DNA of 64,000 nt from Polytrichum commune (GCA_950295325.1 OX485808.1:32697180-32761179); one strand, 5' to 3'; counted from the first letter of the stretch, positions 12,300 to 24,040 are shown. A program made the numbers and translations. Notes: generated by a model not told the origin, from the sequence alone.

Positions 12300-12496
12300 C
12301 GCATGAGTATGAGGTTCATGATCTGCCGAGGTACCTCAAGTTGATGTTAGTTTCTATCTCACGAAGGCCATTGCATTCCACTACTCGAGGGGATTAGCTT
12401 TTCTGAACACCATCTTCAATGTATGTCTAGTTTCATAAGTTTTTTGGTTTTCTCGGATTTCATCATCATTTCACTTCAGATCCGAACTACAACAAC

Positions 12497-14824
12497 ATGG
12501 AGCAACAACAGCCACTTCCTCTTCCTCTTCAACACCCAGGATCCAATAACTACCTGACGGGAGGACCGCCTGCACCACCTATTCATTTCGATGCAAACAC
12601 CAGCTTTGGTGTTCACCCCCACCATGGACAGTCGAGTAGTCCACATCAGGTTGTGTTGGGAAACCATTATAACAATTTCCCTCAGCAGCCGCGACAGTTG
12701 CCTCCTCCTCCAGACGGGCGTTGGAGCACGGGCTTGTTTGGCGCACACGGCGAGTATTGGAACTGCCTCGTGACGCATTTATTCCCTTGCATCACGTTCG
12801 GCCAAATTGCGGAGATCGTTGACGAGGGGACGACACCGTGTTGCCATGCATCTTTGTCGTGCCTTGCGGTGCATATCTGTCTTGGCTATTGTTTCACGCC
12901 GATGGTGACCTACGTCTACCGCGCCAAGATTCGACATAAGTTCAACATCCCTCCAGGCCGGTGTTGTGGCGACTTTTGCATCCATTTTTGGTGCCAATGT
13001 TTCGCCCTACGCCAGGTAATGTCAACAATCCACTACAGTTTAATTTCTTCCTCTTAGAACAGTTCTTCTCAAATCGAGTCTAGGAGATGGATCGATACGT
13101 TAGATACCAAATCTTGTGTAGATCAAGATTGTTAAAGAGGTCTACACTCTCCAACGTCATTTTTAGAACGAGTTAATGAGAAGCTCGAGATCTCTAAAGC
13201 ACATAAGTAAATGCCCTGCACCATGTCAACGTCAACAATCTACTACAATTTCTCCCCTTTAGAACAATTGTTTCTGAATCACTTCAACCTTCAGCCTCTA
13301 CGGGATTTTCGATGATTTGGTTGTTGATAAAGGGGAGCCAGTTACATGCTTGGAAAGTGCATGGCTTGACAAAGAACCACTGGTACCACCTATATCTGAA
13401 TTGTTGGAAAAGGTATGCACTTTTGAACATTGATTATGCAACTAACAAGAAGAAATTTCTCCAAAGCACGGGTCATCATCCAAACCCCCTCACCTAGGTA
13501 ATCTTTTTCACTTTTTAAAAAGTATAAATTTAGTTGTGAAAATGCTGAAACTCCAAACTTAACTCTAAAATATTGCTTCTCAAGTCATGTATTTGACTCC
13601 TATGGAAAATCCTCAAATTGGTAGAGACTTAGCCATGAATTTGGAAGCTTGCATTCTGTATGTGCTTGTTAACATGTACACTGAGAGTTTTTTTGCATGA
13701 TGACTTCAAAATCTCGTCTCCGTGTTCAAAGACGTTTTACCTTAATCTTGGCAAGTTTTGAGGATGTGGTGATGATCATTGTCTTGATGACCCGCGATTG
13801 TAAGAAGTTGTTGCACGCATCACTGACACCTTTACAGAAATCAAGAGTCACCAACTAGTCTAGGTTGAGACAAGGTTTGGAAATCAGTTGTAGACATATC
13901 CTAAAGGCCTCTATGCTTTTGTCTCATGTGAGCGGTAGCCATTAACCATGTCAATTGAATTTTGTTTGTATCTTTGTATTGGCAAAGAGTGTATGACTAA
14001 TTAGTTATAGACCATCCTTTACCTGCAAGAAGGTGATCATTACTTCAAAACTATGAATATCATTTTTGTCCCATGGGTTTTATAGATAATGAAAGCAAAT
14101 GCCACATGCATCTCGAGGTGCACTTATACATAGTTGTGGTTGCGGTTGTAGTTGAAGCCTAGTGTATATCACAATGGCATGAGATCAATCATAGCATGTG
14201 TCTAATTTATGGAGGCTGAAATTTACAAATTGCATAGAAATATGGCACCATGGGAAGAAACAAAAAAGACCTTTTCTAACCACCATAACATATAATGAAA
14301 AAAAATGTTTTGGTTTTTTTATTATTAGATGTATGTAAGGTTTTGGTTATTTGGTGGGGATAATTTTCTAGACTAGGTTCTGGTGTGATGATGGTTGGTG
14401 GATCCAAGTGTTCATAGCCATTTTCTTCATAATTGTTACATAGGGCAAGGTCTTTATAAGTTTGGGGTTCAACCCTCTACAATGCCTTAACGAATGAAAG
14501 AATTAGAAATATTGGAAAAAAAAACTACCACCATTCACTACGGAAACAATCAATGTATGTAGATGCACATTCAAGGATATTCAAGGATAAAACGGATTTG
14601 AACATTTCACCTCACCATCTTGCTTTCGTGAAGTTTGTTAGTTGAGTGGTTGTTATTGTTCTCCCACTTCACGTACATCAATTTGTTGTATGGAGTGCAT
14701 GCAGGAGTGGCGAGAATTGAAGCGTCGAGGTTTGAATCCGTCTTTGGGATGGAAAATTTCTTCCACAAATCAACCGCAGCCAGCCATGCAAGTACCTGGA
14801 TGGCCACCCCAAATGCACAGATAA
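12497..14824 (+). CDS. PLAC8-domain Cys-rich protein (FW2.2/PCR-like), two exons
   Basis: Exon 1 is 12497-13015 and exon 2 is 14705-14824; the intron (13016-14704) begins GTAATG and ends TGCAG and is in phase 0. The joined protein has 212 residues. Residues 1-75 are rich in Pro, Gln and His. The PLAC8 domain follows: WSTGLFGAHGEYWNCLVTHLFPCITFGQIAEIVD split across 76-110, then a Cys-rich hydrophobic stretch, YRAKIRHKFNIPPGRCCGDFCIHFWCQCFALRQ, and exon 2 supplies EWRELKRRGLNP, the usual end of the domain. The common CxxxxCPC core reads HLFPC here, so two cysteines differ. Plant family members are small membrane proteins linked to organ size and to cadmium or zinc export; the role here is unknown. 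It looks intact and is the only clear host gene. Its intron holds nothing recognised. Confidence 0.88.
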
Positions 14825-15270
14825 GTGAGCTCGTGTATTCCCGCTGACCATGTTTAAAAACATGGTGAGTACAGATTGATCAGAGGGTATTATTGAGCCT
14901 ACAAAAGAGGTATAGTGCAGTATTTTTCCATGAAGATTGACATAACTTGCAGTATAAATGAATGCAGAAGTCTTGATGGAATCTGCCAACTTGGGTGAAT
15001 CGCATTTGTCTTCTATTTCTTTCACGATGCATGATGCAAATGTTTATCTTGTAAATTTCAAAGCAAGAGTCTCCACATTGTTTCATAGACCTTGAACTTT
15101 CACCTATTCACCTTTTAGACAAGATCTTGAGGTTCCACCTAGTTGAATTCATGGCATACTTATCTGATGCGTTGTGCTTCTCCTAGACATAGTTGACTCT
15201 TACTCGGGTTTTGCAAGCAAGCGACCTTCAAACATTGAACTTTGGTCACTTGCATTTTGAGATGCATAAT
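14825..15270. other. Downstream of the PLAC8 gene, nothing recognised
   Basis: This stretch would hold the 3' untranslated region and terminator of the PLAC8 gene. I see no further coding region. Confidence 0.45.
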
Positions 15271-16715
15271 GTGAGAAACAAAGGGTAATTGGACACAACT
15301 GACTCTTTCTCCAAAAAGAAGGGGGTGGCGACACATCCCTCTACCTACTTTCCCACAACGTGGCGTTTGTTTGTCCTTGCAAATGACTACTTAATCTTCT
15401 CAGCAATAGAGTTATCCGTAAAGTAAAGCAGATGAAACCATGGGTTTAATCCCAAACACAAAATCACTTAAAATTTTCTACATGCTTAAATTGTCATCCA
15501 TACCCAAAGAGTGGTGTCGGAAAATAAAAAACCGGCATTTTAGCTTGTCCAACTAGGATGGGTGGGCCAAGCTAGCCTTGCATAGGCCGCTCCGGGATTT
15601 AGGATAGTTGGTTTGTGATCATGGTTACATAGATCCATTTTGAAAGTGTCCTCTGAAGAACTTTATTGGAAGAAACCATCCACACTGAACAGCAGTTTGA
15701 TTGCAGCTCGAGACATTTTGCCTTGCAATTGCCACCGGATTACTGCACGCTCACTTGCATAGACAACCACAACTGCCCCGTTTTCAGAATGTCATCACAT
15801 TGCCGCTTGTGACATCATTGTCTCAGCTTGCAATGATCAGAAAGCCACCAGATTTCTAGTAACATTCACTTGCATGGACAGAAACGGTTTACCAATATTT
15901 GAACATGGTGCAAAACAATCAACCATCAGTATCTGTATGTGCAGTGCCCGGGAAGTTTTTGGGCATAGTCGGTCAAGATCCTAGTGAATTCTCCTGAAGT
16001 CTCCAACTTCAACCGGTAATTTCTCAAACTCAATCGGTTCATCTGTAACTAACCGCCGCTTTCTCCCGGACATAGTTCCACACACATGATGAGAGGAAGC
16101 ACACAGAAACACACTTATTGCATTAGGCAAAGAAGGAGCAAGAAGTCCAAGAGGAAACAGCAATATATATACATGGAAAAATCTCTAACAACATGCTCGC
16201 AGATAGAGAAGAGGTAGACAGAGTACATAGACTACACCAGTGGCATAGTCGGTCAAGATCCTAGTGATTGATTCTAAATCCAACCGGTTACATGTTGGCA
16301 TCTTCCGCTTTTGCTTTATTCATTTGAGGTATATTCTACAGATTCCTCTTAAATGGTCGGTAATTCTCCTGAAGTCTCGAACTTCAACCGGTTATATCAC
16401 AAACTCAACCGGCTCATCTGTAACTAACTGTCAGTTCTCCCCGGACGTAGTGTCTGTGTCTGATGAGTGCGAGATTATTGGAAGTTGAGCAATTAGGGTG
16501 TCATGCAGATTTAGACTCTTCGTTGGTGAAGTTTGCCGAATGATGGTTGATTTGCAGAGCCTGTTTTTGTTGACGTTGCTAGCATGATGGCGGAGTATAT
16601 AGGTTTGTCAAGCTGAAATGCAGTAGAGCAACTTGGACAATATTAGTAGAATTTGGTTTATAATATTGAATCAGCCCTATGTTTCTTTTGCTGGCACTAC
16701 AATGATTATCCCACT
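15271..16715 (+). repeat. 1.45-kb segment, inverted copy of 47611-49060
   Basis: The whole stretch is repeated in reverse orientation about 32 kb away, with high identity and only a few small differences. The shared block runs from GTGAGAAACAAAGGG to the TGGCACTACA...ATTATCCCACT end. It contains two short related units (about 15953-16075 and 16249-16447) with CAACCGGT, CAACCGGTTA and TCATCTGTAACTAAC motifs, members of a small repeat family also at 46926 and 62835. It has no coding region. It may be a non-autonomous element or a solo LTR; the ends give no clear verdict. Confidence 0.85.
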
Positions 16716-18919
16716 CATAGTCCGCCAAGAGCCTAAGGCTAGTGTAAATGCAGCCTACAAAATTTGTGACTTAGCCTATAAAATTTTGAAAGTGTAGGAC
16801 AAAGAGCCTATGGACAATTTAAAAACATAGGATATCAACCTATGTGATAAAAAACATGTAGGAAATTTTTCCTACAAAGTTTTTAAAAGAGAGGATTTTA
16901 GTCATTCATCCTTCTTCAAATTGGGAAATTAGTTGACCTAAGTACATATCTTTAGGCTAATACTCGGGGCTCTTGGGTGGCACATAGACGGATATCAATA
17001 ATAGCCCTAACTCCCTTCCCGCCAATCTTTACAAATACCATTCATCACAACTCCTCTCTCATCAGCTCCTCTCTCTCTCTCTCTCTCTCATCATCTTGAT
17101 TCTTGTTTTCTTGAAATTTCTGTATCCCTGTATGGGCTGCCCGGAAAAAACTGGCAGAAAAATACTATATAATCATACCCCAAGGACTGGCACAACATCC
17201 TCTCAGTTTGCTTGACGTCGTGGTAGTGCCAGAATTCTTGTAGTCACACAGGGGTTGAATACTTAGTAAATACGAGAGGTAATCCGAAGTACCCCTGTAA
17301 GCCGAGAGTATTCGCTCCTGTCTGACACCTACGGCCACAGATAGACAGTCTGCTGCAAACTGATTGTACTAGCTCCTGTCTGAGACCCGCGCCTATAGAT
17401 AGACAATCTGCTGCAGTGTTGATACTAGCATACAGGTAGCCGGCTGGTTTATAGGCGAAGTGCACTATATCTTGCGGCACTGAGTTACTGCTGGAAAAAT
17501 ACTTACAAGATGAACAAAACAGGGCCAGCTACTTCTGATGAGTTCAAGGTGGCGAGAGGAAACTGGATACCAAATTCTTACATATCTCATATGACTTAAG
17601 ATTAGCACAATATGTGCTCAAGTCACTTCACTTTCTAAGTAATATTATTATGACTATGAGTTACATTGAGAATTGTAGTATTGGTGTACATTATATACCT
17701 TTGAAGGGGTAATAGCCTTGTTGACATCGATAACAAGTAAGAGGTCTTAATACACCTGTTGTACGTTCCACTAACATATCTTGTGGTATTTTGGGGAACA
17801 TGGGCACAGGTGAGGACCTCTTCTACGAGTGCTACACGCCTTACGAAGAATCCGTCTACTCATTACTATTCTTAAAGTCTATTCGCTTTAAGACTGGATT
17901 TGTTTTTGAGTATTTCTTGAGTTTACACCATTTTTTCTCATACTACATTCTCTATTGATTCTGCAACTTATGCTCTACTTGAAGCAGTTGGGATTATAAT
18001 AAATATCAAGAATATGACTACTAGTCCTACCATACCACTATATGTGGAAACATTGAATAATATTCATAATTCTTGATTTTCTACCATAAATAAAGAAACA
18101 GAGATCAGAGCACTCTGTAATTAGTCATATATTTCAGACCAAATACTATTTCCTTATTGTATATGGTTCTGATGGGTTTTTATATGAGATATGTCTATGT
18201 CTATGATTCTGATGTATATCCAAAAGTATTTCTTTGAAGTCTTAAATCTTGCTTCCTACCATAAGTACGCCTACGACCAGGTTGTGCATATTTACCTACT
18301 GGATGTAGACATCTACTCTGTGTTCAGTAAACAGAAACGGGTGTAATCATATTGATGACGTCTTACTGACCCTGCTGCTGCATATGCACAAATATTTCCC
18401 AAGCTAGTAAAACTATCTTGCTTCTGACCATGAGTGTGCTTACAGCTTGGCTGTGCATATTACTCACTGGATATTAACGGTTACCGTAACACCATAGCAG
18501 GTTCGTTCATAAATAATTCCCTAAAAAAAAAACGTAAAAAAACAGAAATTACAGGCAAAGAGAAACGATTAACTCTCAAATTATACTGTGATAAAAACGA
18601 AAAGACAGAAAATCAGGGCCACCACTATGTCTACAACCTGGCAACATGTTCCACTCCCTCAACTTCTGGTGTTGAACGCCAAGCATGTGTCGCATGAGGG
18701 TCAACTTTCGGTGTTGAACGCCGAGCCCTGTGTCCCATAAGAGCCTCTCTCGCAGACACTCTCCATCTTTCCATCTCTCACAGACACTCTCCATCTCTCC
18801 ATCTCTCGCACAACACTGTCATTGCTCTCACATCGCAGTTTTGTCTTAGATTTGGTGGAGGAGTGCAGATAGGAAGGGTGTTTGTGACATAGATAGTTGC
18901 TACCCTGTGATCTGTAGCC
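16716..18919. other. No gene; CT microsatellite and a short tandem duplication
   Basis: A CT repeat lies at about 17066-17089. At about 17308-17420 a unit of some 65 bp beginning GCTCCTGTCTGA is present twice in tandem with changes. At 18750-18815 the phrase CAGACACTCTCCATCT is repeated. The last part, before 18920, may be the 5' flank of the captured GST exon. Confidence 0.5.
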
Positions 18920-19069
18920 ATGGGGTTGACGGTAGTGGATCTGGCCGGATCTACTTGCACTGGCCGAGTGTTGGCCTCTCTGTTTGAGAAGAATGTGGAG
19001 GACTTCGAGGTTAAGTCCGTGGACTTTGCATCTGGAGAACACAAGAAGCCCAAGTACCTGAAAATGCAG
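18920..19069 (+). pseudogene. Captured first exon of a phi-class glutathione S-transferase
   Basis: Fifty codons from the ATG end at a GT donor (CAG|GTTAGT). The product has the phi-class GST N-terminal thioredoxin-like signature: STCTGRVLASLFEKNVEDFE, then SGEHKKPKYLKMQ. In a real GST the next exon would begin with PFGQVP; nothing like it follows. Instead aconitase sequence follows in the same orientation. Only the first third of the glutathione-binding domain is present, so it cannot encode an active enzyme. The intact splice donor shows it was copied from genomic DNA, not from mRNA. It is the first of a chain of host gene fragments. Confidence 0.85.
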
Positions 19070-19279
19070 GTTAGTAATGGTCTTGACTTCTATTTATGTC
19101 TCCAGAGCGTTAATATCTTGGGCCATTGTGGTATTCTTTTCTTCTTCTATATTGTGCTTGTCGATCGATTGTTGCCCACTTTTGTATCCCTTGTGAGTAA
19201 TATCTATTTTGTAGCACCTTGAAATTGACCTCATGTTTATGGCTTGTGTATTTACATGAATCTGTGGTGACCCTTGTCT

Positions 19280-19641
19280 ACGAAAGGGTATGTCGGAACT
19301 AACCCTAGCTGATCGGGCCACGGTTGCAAATATGTCTCCAGAGTTTGGTGCAACTATGGGATTCTTCCCTGTTGATAGAGTCACGCTGTAATACCTGAGG
19401 ATGACTAGTCGGGACGAGAAGAGGGTAAATATCCGCAGTGAACTCTTTCGAAGTTTGTGTAGCTTTGCGAATGTTGTGTATCATCTGGTTTAAATCTGGT
19501 ATCTGGAGCGTTTTAATAGGCCTATCTGGTTTTATTTGGTGGTTGGACAGAAGAGTAAGTTCTGATCAGATTCGTTTTGAGCAGGTTGGAGAAATTGAGG
19601 CTTATTTGCGGGCAAACAACTTGTTCATTGATCAAGATGCG
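19280..19641 (+). pseudogene. Captured aconitase fragment, two exons
   Basis: The first exon (about 19288-19424) reads [20 protein letters not shown] and [13 protein letters not shown], then a TAA stop in place of the usual Gln codon, then YLRMTSRDEKR and a GT donor. The second exon (19585-19641) reads VGEIEAYLRANNLFIDQDA between AG and GT. Both are adjacent parts of the first half of plant aconitase / IRP1, the citrate-isocitrate hydratase that carries a 4Fe-4S cluster. The stop and the degraded 5' edge (near GAAAGGGTATG) show it is not functional. A third aconitase exon lies at 20931-21049, with CHD1 exons in between. Confidence 0.85.
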
Positions 19642-19861
19642 GTAAGTTATATAAACTTTTGTATGATCCTTTGGAATCATCATTGCTGTATTGTATTCTG
19701 AGGACCCTGATTACTTTAGTTGACAGATGTTCAGTAACAAGGTAGTTGGCTAGTTAACATATGATGGGTTTAGTAGTGGTGTTGTTAGATCTCCAGATTT
19801 TGTGGTCTAGAAGCTATTAGCATGATCATCATGGTTGAGATTTCGTGGTCTTCATGCAATA

Positions 19862-20676
19862 GAAGCAGAAGCTGAAGAGGGAAGACATGCTGAGCCTTTT
19901 GTGTTGGACACAGATCCACATGCAGACCTCATATGGGATGACCAAGAAAATATTAAGTGGAAAGGCCAGTCGTATCTCCATTGTCAATGGCAGCTCCTAT
20001 CAGACCTTGCACCGGTCAGTATCAAGAAGGAATAATTTGTTATTGAGCTTGCAGCACATTTCTTTGAAGTTTTAATTGTAGTTATAAATGCTTGATGAAG
20101 GTTCACATTCATTTTAGCGATGCGATCAGCATATGTGTTAGTAGAGAGTCCACTTTGTAGTAATTTTGTGCACAAATGTGCACAGTCTACTTCTGGTTTT
20201 TGACTAGGTGGTGGTGTGTGCAGCTTAGTGGATACAAGAAAGTGATTAACTACATGAAGAAAATTGAGGATGACAGACAAGTTCGCCAGATGCTCTCACC
20301 AGAAGAGGTACAGTTCAAATATTGTTGCTCTTCTATTTGTCAACTGGAATTCCCAATTCTATTTATATTGTTCTTTCTTGGCTTAATTTGTTTGTACATC
20401 TCAGTTCTGATGATGTGACTAGTTGAGACAGATATGATAGTCTCACTATTTTAACACCGAGGTTTATTGTTTTTAGTTCCCTGGATTAGACGACCATTCA
20501 CAATTGTAGATATGTGAGTCTTAGTTGATGATTGGGAATTGGAAGTCTAATTTTTACATAGTGATTCCTGGGATAGGTGTTGTGTCCTGATGTTCTGAAC
20601 CTTACTGGATTGGCAGGCAGAGCTACATGATATCAGTAAGGAGATGGAGCTGGACCTTCTCAAACAATATCTTCAG
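19862..20676 (+). pseudogene. Captured chromodomain exons of a CHD1/CHR5-type remodeller
   Basis: Three exons with proper splice sites: about 19871-20014 (WDDQENIKWKGQSYLHCQWQ, a chromodomain core), 20224-20307 (LSGYKKVINYMKKIEDDRQV and RQMLSPEE) and 20617-20676 (AELHDISKEMELDLLKQYLQ). All join in phase 0. Together they correspond to the end of the first chromodomain and the linker to the second in CHD1-family ATP-dependent chromatin remodellers. No helicase part is present. The fragment lies inside the aconitase series, so a CHD1 piece was inserted into, or assembled with, the aconitase piece. Open frames are intact across the exons, in contrast to the aconitase exon with its stop. Confidence 0.85.
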
Positions 20677-20930
20677 GTGCTTATACCTTACTAATACTTC
20701 GCAAATTCAGTTTGAGTGAATTACAGTGCATTATACGACTGCAGTGTTCCCTGTGATGTTACTTGCATGAAAAATTTGCTTAGCCACTTATTTGCATTCG
20801 TAGGTGGACCACTGGAAATTTCACAATCACATGTCATGACCTTACCTAGTCAACATTATGGAATGCATTTATTCTTGTTTTGATGTCAGCATTATCAATA
20901 TTGACCTTGAAAATTGATCTGGTGTGGCAG

Positions 20931-21049
20931 TGGGTTGAACAAGTATCTTGATCAGCAAGGCTTCAGTTTGGTTGGATATGGTTGTACAACCTGCATTGGA
21001 AACTCAAGCGAACTCCATGAAGTTGTTTATGAGGCTATTGCAGCAAACG
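20931..21049 (+). pseudogene. Captured aconitase exon (middle region)
   Basis: Between an AG acceptor and a GT donor the frame reads [20 protein letters not shown], then [19 protein letters not shown]. This is the aconitase region with the cluster-binding cysteine motif [12 protein letters not shown], roughly 150 residues downstream of the fragment at 19280-19641. Order and strand are as in the parent gene, so both could come from one captured aconitase locus. The usual GELDE reads SELHE. Confidence 0.85.
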
Positions 21050-21806
21050 GTAGCTCCCACCGATAGTTTGCTTGGAATGGCTTATGTCATGAGTATAGGA
21101 GGGAATTGTGTCGACAAATAATGCTTGGAGGATGGAGATATAGATATAGATGTGTGTGTGTGTGTGCAGCCCTAATTGCAGACTTCGGAAGCAACAGACT
21201 TCATTTAGTTTGATGAGAACATATCCCTAACAAACATGAATCTGTGCAAGTTGCATACAATTTGTGTGGAGTAACATGTAGCATGTCATTGTGCAGAAGT
21301 AAGGATTATTGCTTGGATGAAGTGCAAACATTCCACAATGCACATTTATTGCTTGATTTGTATCTAACATGTGATGTATCTTGAAGCATGTATTGCAATG
21401 CATGAGTAGCTTCAGTATGTAGTTGTAATTGAATAAACTACCATATGTAGGCAAAGCACTTTACAAGAAAACGAGACTCACATTGGATTGTTTGTCTATA
21501 AGTATTAAACAAAATTTGACACTGTTGGAAAAATTATGTTGAGTCGAATATTTTCTTGGATTTGGTTGTTGCTGGTCTCTAGCATGTCTGATGTGCCTTG
21601 CTGATATTATGTGTACACCTGCAGAAAAGGCAAACATGTTTACAGATTTGACAACTTGTAAGTAATTGAATGTATTCACAAATAGAGGAATTTACATGGA
21701 ATTCAAGGTAATGAAGTTAGCATTTGATAACAGTGTAAATATGCTCAAACTAATAGAAAATGACATTTATACCTGCTTTCAAAAACTACTTACTTTAGTA
21801 GAGCTG
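21050..21806. other. Spacer before the pogo element, no gene
   Basis: AT-rich DNA without a recognised coding region. It may hold the 3' flank of the pogo-type element and its end repeat, which I could not identify. Confidence 0.45.
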
Positions 21807-23597
21807 TCAAGTCCTCCTCCTTGCAAGCTCTTTTATTGATAACATGCTGTTTGATTTGACCGGTTTGGACAATTCAACCACCCTTGTAAGATTTTTCACC
21901 ATCACAGTCTCTAAAGAGACTTCAACGTCGATGTCGTCATTATATTCTGTGTTACATGCCTCTGTTTCAACTTCATTGCTATTGAACAATGGTCTTACCA
22001 TGTTATCTAACATTGCTTGCTTTTGAAAGTCATTATCAAATGCTCTTAATAAACCTGTTTGTGTCCATCCTTTGCTAATCATGTCAGTCCTGCTTGAGAC
22101 ATTGATCCAAGCCTTGTAAAGCCAATGACATAAGTGAGGCTTTAACTTGCTCATTTTGAAATCCATTTTTATATCCTTCCCTCCTTTCAATTGGCTCGAA
22201 ATAGTGTCCATAGTAAACTTGTTAAATTCTTGGCGAAATGTATGCTTGAAAGGGCGTTGAATGACTACATCTGCTGGTTGATAAACACTTGTGCAGTTTG
22301 CTGGTATGTAGAGCACAAGAATATTAGGATGGTGTGTCTTCATCCAATCTCGTAATTCCTTGCTAATGTGCACACTCCAGCAGTCAATAAGCCATATCAT
22401 CTCTTGATTTGCTGGGAGTGCCATTTGTTGGATTTGTGCATCTAGGTAAGGTCGTAGGATCTTTTCAACAAACTCTTTGCATGTCTCTAGTGTAGACCAG
22501 TGATTGTAACTGTAGGAAATGTTCCATCCAGACAATTCACATTCTTTTCTACCCCCTTCAAGCTTAGGTAAAGTTTTTGTGGTGGTACCTTGGAAAATGA
22601 CTTGGAAAGGTAAGCAATGTCCGTTTGCTGCAGAAGATACAGTAACTGTAACTTGACGTTTGTCTTCTGTCCCATGTACTTTGATGTGTTTTGCTCCTTT
22701 AGTCTCCCATGTCCTTGATCCTCCTGTAGGAACTAAATGAATGCCTATTTGGTCAGAATTCACAACCAACTCCTTGGGTATGTTGTGGATTTTGACTAAG
22801 TAAGCACACCGTTGTGCCATTGTCTTGCCTTGCTCTTCGAAATCTTTTGGCAATTTACCAGCTGCAGTAGTTGCAGCTCTGTAACTCCAGTTCAGTTCAG
22901 CTTTCACAAAATGCTTTGTCCATTCATAAGATACTTTGAAGGCAGTAGAATGTGTACCCTCAAGGATATGCGGAGCTTTGTCAAGGATGATAGCCTTGAT
23001 CAATGGTTGGATACAAACCGCATAAAGAGGTTGCCCTGCCTCTCTCATCTTCTTCAAAATTGCACAAATCTCTTCTTTCAAGAGAGGGTGAGAGTCTAAA
23101 ATCGGACAATGTTGGGCGGATTTGGCAAAGTAAGTGCCAAATTCTACACATCGCTTGTATGTATCTTTCAACTCTCCATTTGGATGAAACCATTCTCTCA
23201 TGGAGCTTTTAGACAAATTGTCATACACACAAGAGAGATCTCCAGGTTTCCTATAGGCTGACCTCAAAAAATTCCATGCTCCTCCTATACTTCTATGTTG
23301 TTTCATTGCATTGAAAATAGGAGGCCATAGAATAGGAGTAAACCAATTTGTATAAGAACCTCTAACCTTCTTTGTGCCCACTGATCTCTTCATCTTCTCC
23401 ACCTTTGGCTTCAACAACACTCTCTCCGTTTGTCTTGGTCTGCCCACTGGCCGCTTGAAAATCTCTTTGATTGGCTTCGACTGCTCCCTCTCCAACCTCT
23501 GGTTCAAAGTAGAAAACTCCTTCTCAATTTCGACCCCCCTCTCCTCTCTTGTAATAGAAACAAATGCAAAATCTATTCTTTGTTGTTTAGGTGCCAT
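21807..23597 (-). CDS. Pogo/CENP-B-type (Tc1/mariner superfamily) DDE transposase
   Basis: The likely start is the ATG at 23597 (MAPKQQRIDFAF), because the 25 codons upstream in frame are hydrophobic and look like leader. The protein has about 596 residues. The N-terminal half is basic with an RPVGRPRQTER AT-hook-like stretch, followed by a CENP-B-like helical region (about 150-270). The DDE_1 catalytic core has VVNSDQIG near base 22754, WLIDCWSVH near 22384 and YQPADVVIQ near 22275, giving an intact D-D-D triad as in pogo and Jerky relatives. It would excise and insert a pogo-type element at TA. No stop or shift is visible, so it may be active or recently active. I could not define terminal repeats. 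Confidence 0.85.
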   Translation of the reverse strand: MAPKQQRIDFAFVSITREERGVEIEKEFSTLNQRLEREQSKPIKEIFKRPVGRPRQTERVLLKPKVEKMKRSVGTKKVRGSYTNWFTPILWPPIFNAMKQHRSIGGAWNFLRSAYRKPGDLSCVYDNLSKSSMREWFHPNGELKDTYKRCVEFGTYFAKSAQHCPILDSHPLLKEEICAILKKMREAGQPLYAVCIQPLIKAIILDKAPHILEGTHSTAFKVSYEWTKHFVKAELNWSYRAATTAAGKLPKDFEEQGKTMAQRCAYLVKIHNIPKELVVNSDQIGIHLVPTGGSRTWETKGAKHIKVHGTEDKRQVTVTVSSAANGHCLPFQVIFQGTTTKTLPKLEGGRKECELSGWNISYSYNHWSTLETCKEFVEKILRPYLDAQIQQMALPANQEMIWLIDCWSVHISKELRDWMKTHHPNILVLYIPANCTSVYQPADVVIQRPFKHTFRQEFNKFTMDTISSQLKGGKDIKMDFKMSKLKPHLCHWLYKAWINVSSRTDMISKGWTQTGLLRAFDNDFQKQAMLDNMVRPLFNSNEVETEACNTEYNDDIDVEVSLETVMVKNLTRVVELSKPVKSNSMLSIKELARRRT

Positions 23598-23944
23598 TGT
23601 TAAACCTTCTCTCATACACAAGCACAAGAAGATAGAAATACATACAAGAGTGGAAAGGGCTGACAAATACACTCTACAACAACTTAAGCAACATTAGGGT
23701 AATGACTTAGGTTTAAACAAGTTGGGCCGCCATAAACAGATGAAAAACACAATTAGGATGAAATTTCTGCACATCTTTCCCACCCTAAACATGAATGATT
23801 TTTAATCCAATAAATGAGAAGACGAATTTCAAAAAAATCTATTTTTGAAACGCGAACCTTATTTTTTCAAAAAAATTAAATATTCATGCGGCAGGTGGCG
23901 AACCTGCTATGGTTTCCGCGGAGACTAGGAGGCGTGAGGGTAAG

Positions 23945-23970
23945 GCCATGAGCTATGCGTAGCTCATGGC
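23945..23970. repeat. Perfect 11-bp hairpin
   Basis: GCCATGAGCTA and its reverse complement are separated by the four bases TGCG. It lies 70 bases from a perfect palindrome. Confidence 0.8.
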
Positions 23971-24040
23971 GTGGTGATTCTAGAATGCTCAAGACAACCT
24001 CAAGCGGAGGTGTGAGCTAGGAGTTATGGCCATTTGAGTG

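Larger units (their letters stand above)
18650..21150 (+). mobile_element. Probable Pack-type or Helitron-like carrier of host gene fragments
   Basis: Three unrelated host genes (GST, aconitase, CHD1) are represented by partial exons on one strand with introns kept. Such assemblies are the hallmark of Pack-MULE, Pack-TIR or Helitron gene capture. I could not find convincing inverted ends, a target duplication, or a Helitron hairpin with CTRR, so the class and limits are inferred. A GT-TG microsatellite lies near 21152-21167. Confidence 0.5.

Noticed and set aside
18570-21200. A functional GST or aconitase gene
   Set aside because: Only one GST exon and a few aconitase exons are present, with an in-frame stop in the aconitase part and foreign CHD1 exons between them.
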